Positions 28,301 through 35,960 of a stretch of 64,000 bases of DNA are shown one piece after another. Made by a program: the position numbers and the translations under genes. Numbering within the stretch: position 1 is the first letter of the stretch; every line of letters begins with the position of its first letter. The stretch covers positions 1,426,001 to 1,490,000 of the forward strand of contig JADJJR010000001.1 in assembly GCA_016706425.1 (NCBI GenBank), given 5' to 3'. The notes under the pieces are model-generated. The model saw only the letters and a list, made by a program, of their open reading frames with translations, was not told the origin of the DNA and made no database searches. Source of the stretch: Elusimicrobiota bacterium (lineage in GTDB: Bacteria; Elusimicrobiota; Elusimicrobia; FEN-1173).

Positions 28301-30152
28301 GCGGATTTTGCGCGCGCTCTACGGCGCGACGCTGATGGACACGGAGAACGCCACCGAGAGCAAAATGAACGATCACGTCTTGAACCGCACGTTCCTCCGG
28401 TTCGCCGGGTCGGTTTATTTCGGTCCGCAAGCGGCGCGCGAGGGGGAAGATCCGGCCAACCGGCTCCGCCGCCTGCAGGACGACTTCTACAACGAGATCA
28501 TGCGCGTCTTCCTCGCCGAGGACAACCCGAAGGCGCTCTTCGAGCGGGACAAAAAGCCGTTTCCGGGGCTCGTCTGGGCGAACATTCAAGTGCTGGACAA
28601 ATATTTGCCGAACGGGATTCCCTCGCCGGCTTTTTCAACGACATTGGATTATTTCGCCCTTCGCGCCCGGGCGGAATTGACGCCCGGCGTCCGCGCCGTG
28701 GTCTATAACATCATCCGCTACAAGACCGATCCGGAAGACGAAGAGAGCATTATCATCCGGGGCAACGACCTTCGGTTGGCTTTTCGGGCCGACGACGACC
28801 CGGCTTTTAAAAACGCCATGGTCGATGTGGCCCGCACTTTTGTCGCCGACCAACCGTCCACCAACCTAAAAACCCTGGCCGTCCACAGCGACGATCCGGC
28901 GCTGGTGTGGATCCACAGCAAATCCTCCGAAGCCCTCGCGCGCAAAAAACTCCAGCCCATGTTCGACCGCGTGATCCGCGCCCACGACGGCGCCGCGCCC
29001 GGCACCCTCCGCTGGGTTTGGTCGGCTTGGGAAACGGAAGCGGCCGTGCTCCGCCTGGCGCCTTGGGAATCCTGGTTGGTGGCGTTGGCCGTGGGGGCCA
29101 CGGTCCCGGCGCTCCAAGCCCTCGGCCTTTCGCCCCTGTGGTCGACGGCCTGGGGCGCGGCGTGGGGCCTGGCCCACCTGGGCGGAACCGTTGACGGGGC
29201 CTTGCGTCCCGTCGCCGGTCGTCGAGCCCTCGGCCACGCCCTGGCCTTAACGGCCGTGGGAACGATTTGGACGGCCTTGCTGGCTCTGGGCTTGGATCTG
29301 TTCGACCTTCAACCCGGTGCGGCCATGGTCGGCTCCGCCCTGGCGGGGCTCCTGCCGCAACGCCTGCACGCTTTTTGGAACAGCACCCTCTACTGGAACG
29401 CCCGCGCGGAACGCCACATCCAAGCGTTGTCGGCGGGCGCGGCGATTCAGCGCCGCGGGGCGTCGGTCGACGACGCGGCGGCTCTTTGGGCCGATTTGGA
29501 AGCTCGACCCGTGGAGTCCCTGGGATTGGGGGAACGGTTCGAGTCCCTGGCCGAAGGCCGTCGGCGGGTGGGCGAATCGCTGGAGCGGGACGTCCGCCGG
29601 CCCGAGGCCGCGCGGGCCCTGCGCGACGCGATGATCCGTCGCGGGGTGGACGTGGCCGACCCCGCGGCTCTGCGGGCGGCGTTGACGGAATGGATGGCGC
29701 CCACGGCGCGGCTCTTCTTTGTGGCTCAAGAATCGGATTTGACCGACGATCAATGGAGCGCCTTGGCGCGTTCGGTGGGAAGCAAATTCAAAACCGGGGA
29801 AGTCCTATTCATCGTCCCGTCCGGCGGGGAAGGCCCGCGCGTTCAGGCGCGACTCGCGGCCCTGGGGATGGGTTCTCGGGGAGTGGCTGAAGAATCTTTC
29901 AGGAACGGTCGTGTTTCTTTGGCGGCTTTGGCGGCGAACCCGGCGCTCGCGACCACGCTGCGCGATGGACCGGCCCTGCGTCTTTACGCCCCCGCCGATC
30001 TTGTTTTGGATTCCGCCGGAGCGGCGCCCGCCTGGGGCGACGCGGTGAAACTGCGGGAAACGCTGCTGCGGGCGGTGGCGGCGATGCCGGTCCTGCGAAC
30101 GAACTGGGATTTGATTGAGCGGATCGCCCGCGCGGTGGAAACAGCCGCCTAG
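25377..30152 (+). CDS. Giant multidomain protein: ChaN/TraB-like region fused to a DHH phosphoesterase-like domain
   Basis: 1591 residues. A signal peptide is visible (about 1-27). Residues about 100-520 resemble ChaN/TraB-type haem-binding or hydrolase-like domains: RVVILLQDIHDHAEAQKHIGAVLAAL, AVGVEGAF and NALLVAGGFHT. A hydrophobic stretch lies near 617-645. Residues about 830-1100 resemble DHH-family (Mn-dependent pyrophosphatase/RecJ-like) proteins: LTDVALDTDTMIS, LLMDHNEN, VVDHH near 928-932 and LYGATLMDTENAT. Two or more hydrophobic helices (about 1229-1330) and a helical C-terminal region follow. The stop overlaps the convergent ubiD-like stop. The fusion is unbroken over 4.8 kb. Cell location and substrate are unknown; domain calls are by eye. 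Confidence 0.6.
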   Translation: MIHYRIGRKFLAALTALVMTSQSALAAQREPEFWSDRRRSHAPAARLAPVAPLARFDDLSSAPLPAPRTWIDRSRSDAVRKILKILPASASVRRLSAPSRDQGRVVILLQDIHDHAEAQKHIGAVLAALAKEGEIGAVGVEGAFQPIETGRYRQFPRRDLLAAAADDLLAAGEIGGPLHRMMTDGALKAVPFWGIDDRELHGRNAEGYRVAQTRRAEALADWETKIRAWRTESAEVAPALRGFCEHLAEWDAGRRPLGRHIETLASVVDPSPNTRRYLDALRLERALDFQRADAQRRQWLETSLAIASVSQRQALTDAAAVFRAGGASLDFYAFIEDWGRRVGAPPPNNEFRKYLTYVRGAGEVDAEALFDDLSRMEDEALDRWKASAWEKEWARGGRTLSAARKLLEFALTPDEWKRVKSDPALAGPDFKAFREFYAAAEKRDGAMANNLIALMDQNGVKNALLVAGGFHTPGLEKLLTANGTHVITAAPRVTRIDPAAGARYLTAFAREKTPLDRLFEGQRLFLAREINPARTAFDVALRVGTLHDNPRETLAALAPEATAEIDRVDRDRTEGRPRLTVWFKEGFGARVVYDALQKKFVATTLSPGKRGLGSSWKIKAREKLFIATGLVLGAAYGLPGVGAAALLTYFSPERPFGPPAVARRTTDAFLPSAPRFETPPQTTRPHAPDHVGGAEALEDFKSRVREFYDLFETEVVNKFAGKTIHDVDVPNAFYNQRAAFLDYFNERIKELPGLGEALNAEAEAGLADSVTLRDRLITMLGYLQVFARDAEGREHSPTAGVLFNISRALFGKFHFPEHETSSLDQLINALTLRRPIVMVLTDVALDTDTMISTAMEVRRRRLLNPHAVFVPVINGDFIPAEARHLLGNALADDFLFLKDVRALGVGPASASVLLMDHNENHTDYPVYGVVDHHVLCPLCAALNRKGRSIGAIPQTPSTASLVTLAYWGMGVRLPRRILRALYGATLMDTENATESKMNDHVLNRTFLRFAGSVYFGPQAAREGEDPANRLRRLQDDFYNEIMRVFLAEDNPKALFERDKKPFPGLVWANIQVLDKYLPNGIPSPAFSTTLDYFALRARAELTPGVRAVVYNIIRYKTDPEDEESIIIRGNDLRLAFRADDDPAFKNAMVDVARTFVADQPSTNLKTLAVHSDDPALVWIHSKSSEALARKKLQPMFDRVIRAHDGAAPGTLRWVWSAWETEAAVLRLAPWESWLVALAVGATVPALQALGLSPLWSTAWGAAWGLAHLGGTVDGALRPVAGRRALGHALALTAVGTIWTALLALGLDLFDLQPGAAMVGSALAGLLPQRLHAFWNSTLYWNARAERHIQALSAGAAIQRRGASVDDAAALWADLEARPVESLGLGERFESLAEGRRRVGESLERDVRRPEAARALRDAMIRRGVDVADPAALRAALTEWMAPTARLFFVAQESDLTDDQWSALARSVGSKFKTGEVLFIVPSGGEGPRVQARLAALGMGSRGVAEESFRNGRVSLAALAANPALATTLRDGPALRLYAPADLVLDSAGAAPAWGDAVKLRETLLRAVAAMPVLRTNWDLIERIARAVETAA

Positions 30153-31933
30153 TTTTTAATGTCCGCCGCCCCATGGGCTGAAACGCGTTCCACCACCGAC
30201 GGGTCCATCACCAACGGATCCGGATAGCCCGGCTTCCAGCTGGCGTCGACGGCCAACGGGGGGGAAACGCGTGTCCACGCCCCGTCCGTCTCCACCCGCG
30301 CGGGGCGGATGTCCCGGGCGGCGTCGAACCGCGTGAATATCCCCCAAATTAAAAGTTCCTCGTCGTCCAGCGGCACGTCGTCGCTGACCACGGCGATGAA
30401 CTTGAATCCGCCCAGAGAGGGCCGCCGCGCCAGGTTTTCGGCCAACGCGCGGTTTTGAACAGGGTCTTTGGTGTCGCTCCGCACCACCAGAAAAACATCC
30501 CGCAGGTTGCGCCAGGCCGTGGCGTGGGTCAGGGGCGCGCCGTCGCCCGGGGCGCCCGTCCCGCGCGGGGGGAATCCGGCCGTCGGCCGCGGCACGGCCC
30601 GGTTTTTCCGCGTGGCGTCCAAAATCATTTTGCTCCCCAGGTTCATCTTGAAACTCGTGAAATCGAGGGTGTCCTGGGCCGTGCCGGGGATGAGGATGAA
30701 ATCTTCGGCCGGGTCAAAGTGGTCGCGCAGGGCGTCCAACACCGCCGTGAAATCCCGCACCTTCACGTCCGGATCGACGAGTACCACGCACTTGGTAAGC
30801 GACATCTGCCCCTGGCCCATGAGGCCCAGAGCGGTTTTGACGGCCTCTTTGGCGTAGCGTTGTTTAACCGCCGCCACGGCGAAGTTGTGAAACCCCGCTT
30901 CTTGATAAGCCCACAGGTCCACGAGTTCCGGCCGCATGAATTTCAACAACGGCAACAACATCTCCTGAACCGCGTTGCCCATGTATTTGTCTTCCTGGGG
31001 CGGTTTGCCAACGACGGTGGCCGGGTAGATGGGGTTTCTACGACGGTGAACTTTGTCGATGTGGAACACCGGGTAGGGCGCCGCGTGGCTGTAGTGTCCG
31101 AAATGGTCGCCGAAGGGGCCCTCCGTCCGCCGTTCGCGGGGGGGGATGTGGCCTTCCAAAATGAATTCCGCGTCGGCGGGCGCGGCCACCCCGTTGGAGA
31201 GCCGCACCAGGGGCACGCGCCGCCCCCGCAAAAATCCGGCGAAGGCGATTTCGTCCATGTCCTCCGGCAGGGGCAGAACCGAACCCAAGACGGTGGCCGG
31301 GTCGCCGCCGAGGGCCACGGCCACGGGCATGGGCTTGTCCAGGGCCATCCATTCGGCGTAATGAGCCCCGCCCCCCCGCTCGATCTGCATGTGCATGCCG
31401 GTGGTTTTTTCGTCATAAACGTGGAGGCGGTACATGCCGACGTTGCGACGGCCCCGGGGACTTTGGGTGATGACGAGCGGCAGGGTGAAAAACCGGCCGC
31501 CGTCCTCGGGCCAGCAGGTGAGGATGGGCCAGGGGTCGAGGTTCGGGACTTCGGTGACTTGATTGACGGGCCCATTCCGAACAAAGCGCGGCGGCATGTG
31601 GGCCGCGTCCCAAAACAAGCCCCGATGCTTCCAGAGGGCCGCGGGCCGGGGCGGCATGAGATCCTCGGCGGCGGCCGCCAGGCGTTCGCCGATGGCTTGA
31701 GGGGACCGCCCCAAGGCCAGCTCCACACGCCGGGCGGTGCCGAACAAGTTGATCGCCACGGGATAGGGGGACCCTTTGACGTTTTCGAACAGCAGGGCCG
31801 GGCCGCCCTCTTTGACGACACGGACGGTGATTTCCGTTATTTCGAGACGGGGGTCGACTTCGCGGCGGATCCGCCGCAGTTCGCCGTTCTCTTCCAGGAG
31901 GCGAAGTTGCGCCGGGAGATCGGCGGGGACCAT
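30149..31933 (-). CDS. ubiD: UbiD family decarboxylase (probable late menaquinone step)
   Basis: 594 residues. UbiD hallmarks are DLPAQLRLLEENGELRRI at the N terminus, the prenylated-FMN/metal segment GMYRLHVYDEKTTGMHMQIERGGGAHY, EGPFGDHFGHYSHAAPYPVFHI, and LVDPDVKVRDFTAVLDAL. It decarboxylates an aromatic acid using prenylated FMN made by UbiX, whose gene lies directly upstream. With UbiX and UbiA neighbours and mqnACE nearby, the likely role is processing of the naphthoate ring (MqnL-type). ATG 31933 fits the usual N terminus; a start at 31969 would overlap ubiX. Confidence 0.88.
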   Translation of the reverse strand: MVPADLPAQLRLLEENGELRRIRREVDPRLEITEITVRVVKEGGPALLFENVKGSPYPVAINLFGTARRVELALGRSPQAIGERLAAAAEDLMPPRPAALWKHRGLFWDAAHMPPRFVRNGPVNQVTEVPNLDPWPILTCWPEDGGRFFTLPLVITQSPRGRRNVGMYRLHVYDEKTTGMHMQIERGGGAHYAEWMALDKPMPVAVALGGDPATVLGSVLPLPEDMDEIAFAGFLRGRRVPLVRLSNGVAAPADAEFILEGHIPPRERRTEGPFGDHFGHYSHAAPYPVFHIDKVHRRRNPIYPATVVGKPPQEDKYMGNAVQEMLLPLLKFMRPELVDLWAYQEAGFHNFAVAAVKQRYAKEAVKTALGLMGQGQMSLTKCVVLVDPDVKVRDFTAVLDALRDHFDPAEDFILIPGTAQDTLDFTSFKMNLGSKMILDATRKNRAVPRPTAGFPPRGTGAPGDGAPLTHATAWRNLRDVFLVVRSDTKDPVQNRALAENLARRPSLGGFKFIAVVSDDVPLDDEELLIWGIFTRFDAARDIRPARVETDGAWTRVSPPLAVDASWKPGYPDPLVMDPSVVERVSAHGAADIKN

Positions 31934-31944
31934 GCGGGGAACTT

Positions 31945-32499
31945 TTATTCCAATTCTTTGGCGCGCCAACCGGCTTCGGTGGGCAGCCCGATGACCCCGC
32001 GCACCTTATCGACGAACCCGTTGATGAGGTCCGGCAGGGAAGCGGGTTTTTGGTAAAACCCCGGCGAGACGGGCATGATGATCGCCCCGGCCTGGGAGAG
32101 CTTGTGGGCGTTTTCCAAATCGATGGTCGAAAGGGGGGATTCGCGCAGGCAAAGGACCAGTTTGCGGCGCTCTTTGAGCGCCACCTCGGCGCAGCGGGTG
32201 ATGAGGTTGTCCCCGATGCCGTGGGCGATTTTGCCCAGGGTCGTCATGGAACAAGGCAGAACCAGCATGACGTCGAAGGGGTTCGAGCCCGATGCCAGGG
32301 GCGCGTTCATGTCGTCGTTGGAAAACACTTTTTTAGTGAACGTGGTCAGGTTTTCGGAGGTCAATCCGGTTTCCTGATGCAGGACCGAACGCCCCCACCG
32401 GGACAAAACGAGGTAAATTTCCTCCCCGGAAACGCGGCGCAGGAATTCCACCGCGAAAATCGATCCCGACGCTCCCGTCACACCCAAAACAATGCGCAT
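31945..32499 (-). CDS. ubiX: UbiX family flavin prenyltransferase
   Basis: 184 residues of the flavoprotein fold: GVTGASGSIFAVEFLRRV at the N terminus, ASGSNPFDVMLVLPCSMTTLGKIAHGIGDNLITRCAEVALKERRKLVLCLRESPLS and MPVSPGFYQKP are diagnostic. It makes prenylated FMN for the adjacent UbiD enzyme. It ends 11 nt before the ubiD start. Confidence 0.92.
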   Translation of the reverse strand: MRIVLGVTGASGSIFAVEFLRRVSGEEIYLVLSRWGRSVLHQETGLTSENLTTFTKKVFSNDDMNAPLASGSNPFDVMLVLPCSMTTLGKIAHGIGDNLITRCAEVALKERRKLVLCLRESPLSTIDLENAHKLSQAGAIIMPVSPGFYQKPASLPDLINGFVDKVRGVIGLPTEAGWRAKELE

Positions 32500-32508
32500 G
32501 GTTTTCTC

Positions 32509-33393
32509 CTAAAACTCCGGCCGAAGCCCCAACACCACCATCACCAAAACGACGAAACCCGTGATCACGTTGATTTTAAAAAACGCCAGGTCCACGTGGT
32601 CCACCACCAACTGCTCCACGAACAACAGGGCCCCCGCCCCCAAGCACATGAAAGCCGCGTTGGCGCCCTGCAGGGAAGTGAAAAAGAGCAGGGCCAGACA
32701 GAGAAAAGCGATAAAGTGGGCCGTCATGGACACCCGCAGGGCCCGTCGGCGGCCGAACCGCGCGGGCAGGGAAAACAAGCCCTCCCGACGGTCGAACTCC
32801 TCGTCCAATGTGCCGTAAATGATGTCGAACCCGGACAGCCAGAAAAAACTGAAGGCCCCGAGGATCCACGCCGGCCAGCTGCCCTCGAACCCCGGCCGCA
32901 CCGCGAACCAGCCGCCCAGGGGGGCAAGCGCCCAGGTGAGGCCCAGGCCGAAATGGCACAGCCAGGTGAAGCGTTTCAAGGTCGGGTAAATAACGAAGAA
33001 GAGAAGGGGGACCCAGCTCCAAATCAGGCAAAAGCTGTTGATGGATTGGGCGCACCAAATGTAAACGACAAGCCCGGCGATTGCCACGAGCAGGGCGTCC
33101 CACACGCTCAAGGCGCCGGTGACCAATTCGCGATTTTTGGTGCGGGGGTTTTTGGCGTCGACTTGGACGTCGATGATGCGGTTGACCGCCATGGCGAAGG
33201 TGCGCGCGGCCACCCCCGCCAGGATCACCAACATCGACAGCCGCCAGGGAGGCCACCCGCCCTGGGCCAACAACGCCCCGGAGAACGTGATGGGCAATGA
33301 AAAGAGCGCGTGTTCCAGTTTGACGAACCGGGCGTAGGCGGCCAAACGCGCGCGACCGGTGGGGATGGACGGCAAGGCAACGGCGTCGCTCAT
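32509..33393 (-). CDS. ubiA: UbiA family prenyltransferase
   Basis: 294-residue polytopic membrane enzyme with both aspartate-rich motifs: NRIIDVQVDAKNPRTKNRELVTG and DIIYGTLDEEFDRREGLFSLPARFG. With UbiX and UbiD it would attach the polyprenyl tail to the menaquinone ring precursor (MqnP-type role inferred from context). The chosen ATG 33393 lies 8 nt after a TAGAAT -10 box on the minus strand, with no ribosome site, so a leaderless message is likely. Longer upstream starts were rejected. Confidence 0.9.
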   Translation of the reverse strand: MSDAVALPSIPTGRARLAAYARFVKLEHALFSLPITFSGALLAQGGWPPWRLSMLVILAGVAARTFAMAVNRIIDVQVDAKNPRTKNRELVTGALSVWDALLVAIAGLVVYIWCAQSINSFCLIWSWVPLLFFVIYPTLKRFTWLCHFGLGLTWALAPLGGWFAVRPGFEGSWPAWILGAFSFFWLSGFDIIYGTLDEEFDRREGLFSLPARFGRRRALRVSMTAHFIAFLCLALLFFTSLQGANAAFMCLGAGALLFVEQLVVDHVDLAFFKINVITGFVVLVMVVLGLRPEF

Positions 33394-33401
33394 GGACGGA
33401 G

Positions 33402-33425
33402 ATTCTACCAAAAAACGGCTATAAT
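33402..33425. promoter_or_regulatory. Divergent -10 boxes between ubiA and the HAD gene
   Basis: The minus strand has TAGAAT (33407-33402), 8 nt before the ubiA ATG. The plus strand has TATAAT (33420-33425), 8 nt before ATG 33434. Only 40 nt separate the two start codons, so both messages would be leaderless or nearly so. Confidence 0.5.
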
Positions 33426-33433
33426 TCGCTCCG

Positions 33434-34048
33434 ATGAATAAAGAAAAAAAGCCCCTCATCGTCTTTGACATCGGGAACGTGCTTTTGCGCTTCAGTCCGG
33501 CGCGCGCCAAACGGAATTTCGATCGGCTCGTCCCCGGGGCGGGCGGGAAATTGATCCGCCTGATTTGGAAAACCCGGCTCGGACTGGATTTCGAGCGCGG
33601 CCGCCTGTCCGGCGCGGCCTTTCACCGGGAATGCCTGCGGCGCGCAGGGGTGCGGATGTCCTACCAAGACTTTCGCCGGGCCTTCTGCGGTATCTTCACG
33701 CCGATGCGCGCCCATTTGTCGCTCCTGCGCCGCCTCGCGCGCCGGTACCCGACCGCCCTTCTCTCCAACACCAACCCGATCCATTGGGCTCATATATGCC
33801 GCGCGTTCCCCGACCTGGGCCGCGCGCGGTATCCCATGGCTTCCCACCTTTTAAAGGAAATGAAGCCCGCCCCCGTGGTGTACCGCCGTCTGGCGCGCCG
33901 CACGGGGTTCCCGCTGACGAAAATGGTGTACATCGACGACCACCCCGCCTTTGTGGCGGCGGCGCGGCGGTTGGGCGTGCGCGCCCTGTGTTTCGATGGA
34001 AAGACCCCGTTGCGCCAAATGCTGGCCCGCGCGGGAATCGACGTTTGA
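33434..34048 (+). CDS. HAD-superfamily hydrolase (YihX-like)
   Basis: 204 residues with the four HAD motifs: I, FDIGNVLLRF; II, ALLSNTNPIHW; III, lysine in HLLKEMKPAPVVYRR; IV, MVYIDDHPAFVAAARRLG. The DxGNV form of motif I and a helical cap between I and II match the YihX/epoxide-hydrolase-N branch of HAD-IA, many of which are sugar-phosphate phosphatases. The exact substrate is unknown. Confidence 0.88.
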   Translation: MNKEKKPLIVFDIGNVLLRFSPARAKRNFDRLVPGAGGKLIRLIWKTRLGLDFERGRLSGAAFHRECLRRAGVRMSYQDFRRAFCGIFTPMRAHLSLLRRLARRYPTALLSNTNPIHWAHICRAFPDLGRARYPMASHLLKEMKPAPVVYRRLARRTGFPLTKMVYIDDHPAFVAAARRLGVRALCFDGKTPLRQMLARAGIDV

Positions 34049-34060
34049 TATCATAGCCGC

Positions 34061-34729
34061 GTGAGCGTTTATCTTCGGCAATTGAAGTTGGGCCCCATGG
34101 AGAATTTCGTTTACCTGGTGGGGGACACCGACGCCAAAACCTGCGTGATCGTCGACCCGGCCTGGGACATCGACCGCGCCTGGGCGGAGGCCGAGTCCGA
34201 GGGCTACAAGGTGGAGGGCGCGCTCATCACGCACGGGCACTTCGACCACTGCAACGGCGTGGAAAACCTGCTGGCCAAAAAGAACGTGCCCGTCTACGTC
34301 CACCCCAACGAGCTCGATTACCTGGACAAAGGCGCGCCGCGCGGGCTGTTTTTGGACGTGCCGCGGGACCACGTCAAACGCTCCAACGCGGGCACGGTGC
34401 TGACCCTGGGCGCCACCAAAATCACCTTTTTGCACACGCCGGGCCACACGCCGGGATCGCAATGTTTCTTGGTGAACGACCGATTGATCGCCGGGGACAC
34501 CCTGTTCCTGGGCACCTGCGGGCGCTGCGACCTGCCCGGCTCGAGCCCCAAGGACCTCTTTGAGAGCCTCAACGGGGTCATCGGCAAACTTCCCGACGAA
34601 ACGATCCTCTACCCGGGGCACGACTACTCCCGCCGGGGCGTGAGCGGCCCCCTGGGGGAAGAAAAGAAACACAACCGCTTTTTCAGCGCGCACCGGCTCG
34701 ATGAATTTCTCCGTTTGGCCGGGTTCTGA
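34061..34729 (+). CDS. Metallo-beta-lactamase-fold hydrolase (glyoxalase II-like)
   Basis: 222 residues. The zinc ligands are visible: THGHFDHCNG (HxHxDH), TPGHTPGS, AGDTLFLGTCGRCDLPGS and YPGHDY. The order is that of the YcbL/glyoxalase II-like cytosolic hydrolases acting on thioesters such as S-lactoylglutathione analogues. GTG 34061 is preceded at 6 nt by TATCAT (34049-34054) and no ribosome site. It ends just before the repeat array. Confidence 0.9.
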   Translation: MSVYLRQLKLGPMENFVYLVGDTDAKTCVIVDPAWDIDRAWAEAESEGYKVEGALITHGHFDHCNGVENLLAKKNVPVYVHPNELDYLDKGAPRGLFLDVPRDHVKRSNAGTVLTLGATKITFLHTPGHTPGSQCFLVNDRLIAGDTLFLGTCGRCDLPGSSPKDLFESLNGVIGKLPDETILYPGHDYSRRGVSGPLGEEKKHNRFFSAHRLDEFLRLAGF

Positions 34730-34733
34730 TTTC

Positions 34734-35343
34734 GGGCGGTTAGCTCGACGCCCGGAGGTCGGACCCACTGGACCGACCGAGGACGTTCGCCCCACCGGTG
34801 TTTGGTGGGACAGCGGGAACCGAAAGCCAAGAATTCGTGCGCGGTTTTTGCGCACGGGCGGTTAGCTCGACGCCCGGAGGTCAGACCCACTGGACCGACC
34901 GAGGACGTACGCCCCGCGGGGGTCTGGCGGGGCAGCGGAAACCGAAAGCCAAGAATTCGTGCGCGGTTTTTGCGCACGGGCGGTTAGCTCGACGCCCGGA
35001 GGTCGGACCCACTGGACCGACCGAGGACGTACGCCCCACCGGTGTTTGGTGGGACAGCGGGAACCGAAAGCCAAGAATTCGTGCGCGGTTTTTGCGCACG
35101 GGCGGTTAGCTCGACGCCCGGAGGTCAGACCCACTGGACCGACCGAGGACGTTCGCCCCACCGGTGTTTGGTGGGACAGCGGAAACCGAAAGCCAAGAAT
35201 TCGTGCGCGGTTTTTGCGCACGGGCGGTTAGCTCGACGCCCGGAGGTCGGACCCACTGGACCGACCGAGGACGTACGCCCCGCGGGGGTCTGGCGGGGCA
35301 GCGGAAACCGAAAGCCAAGAATTCGTGCGCGGTTTTTGCGCAC
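34734..35343 (+). repeat. Five tandem 122-bp repeats beginning with the 5' end of tRNA-Val
   Basis: Exact period 122 bp with unit starts 34734, 34856, 34978, 35100 and 35222; the next period position, 35344, is the first base of tRNA-Val(TAC). Each unit opens with GGGCGGTTAGCTC, identical to the first 13 nt of the tRNA, then diverges inside the D-stem. Units differ at few positions. Each can fold into several hairpins: GGGCG/CGCCC, GGTCGG/CCGACC, CCCACC/GGTGGG (or GCCCCGC/GCGGGGC) and GTGCGC/GCGCAC with loop GGTTTTT. The period is not a multiple of three, and open frames on both strands are by-products of the repetition. No unique spacers, so this is not a CRISPR. Confidence 0.95.
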
Positions 35344-35415
<72 letters not shown>

Positions 35416-35508
35416 AACTTTTCATCGAGGCGTGATTTAAAGGCCACAAATCCTGACTGAGGCGTGGGAGCCGAAGAAATGGTTGGAGGCCGATAGGCCG
35501 AAAACCAC

Positions 35509-35520
35509 TCACCGCCCAAT
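35509..35520 (+). repeat. Duplicate of the tRNA-Val 3' end
   Basis: CTCACCGCCCAA at 35509-35520 repeats the tRNA 3' end at 35405-35416, 104 bp apart. The segment between has no recognisable gene. Such direct repeats of a tRNA 3' end are typical of integrase attachment sites, but no integrase is in the window. Confidence 0.5.
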
Positions 35521-35563
35521 TTTTTCCGTTGGCCGTCCAACGCCCAGGATCAAGGAGGGTCCG

Positions 35564-35728
35564 TTGTTCAAAGACAAGTGGAATGTTTTCCGTGAATTGC
35601 TTTCCTTCCTTTGGAAAGAAAAGGCTTTTTGGTTGATCCCCTTGGTCGTGGTCCTGGTCGGCTTGGGCGTCCTCCTCTTCCTCGCCCAAGGATCCGCCCT
35701 GGCCCCCTTCATCTACACCCTGTTCTGA
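35564..35728 (+). CDS. DUF5989 family small membrane protein
   Basis: 54 residues: a short amphipathic start (LFKDKWNVFRELLSFLWKEKAFW) and one membrane helix ending in LAQGSALAPFIYTLF, the signature ending of DUF5989 proteins that accompany carbamoyltransferases. The TTG start at 35564 is chosen because AAGGAGGG lies just upstream; an upstream ATG frame would include tRNA-distal sequence. Its role is unknown. Confidence 0.8.
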   Translation: MFKDKWNVFRELLSFLWKEKAFWLIPLVVVLVGLGVLLFLAQGSALAPFIYTLF

Positions 35729-35729
35729 A

Positions 35730-35960
35730 ATGAGATTTCTCGCGGCCCTTTGGGCCTGGTGGAAACCCAAAGCCCACGCCTTCGGCGCTTTTCAAACCCG
35801 GCTGATTCTCACGGTGTTCTATTACATCGTTTTCCTGCCGGTGGCCATCGCGGCCGGACGCCCCTGGCGTCGTCCCCGTCCGACCGACGAAGGAACGTCC
35901 TGGACGCCCCGGACCACGCGGGACCGATCCATCGACGATTTGAGACGGCAGCACTCGTGA
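35730..35960 (+). CDS. Small membrane protein of the carbamoyltransferase cluster
   Basis: 76 residues with one or two hydrophobic segments (AFGAFQTRLILTVFYYIVFLPVAIAAG) and a polar tail. It starts one base after the DUF5989 stop and its TGA overlaps the GTG of the carbamoyltransferase. Similar small proteins accompany NodU/SxtI-type carbamoyltransferases. Function is unknown. Confidence 0.7.
   Translation: MRFLAALWAWWKPKAHAFGAFQTRLILTVFYYIVFLPVAIAAGRPWRRPRPTDEGTSWTPRTTRDRSIDDLRRQHS

Noticed and set aside
30149..30152. Functional regulatory site at the CTAG shared by two convergent stop codons
   Set aside because: It is simply the overlap of two TAG stops on opposite strands; similar convergent overlaps occur at 37753 and 48151.
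34734..35343. CRISPR array
   Set aside because: The repeats are contiguous 122-bp units with no unique spacers and no cas genes nearby.
34734..35343. Repetitive protein-coding gene in the repeat array (open frames on both strands)
   Set aside because: The unit length is not a multiple of three, so the frame changes each unit; frames are open on both strands because stops are rare in the GC-rich unit. No start signals stand out.
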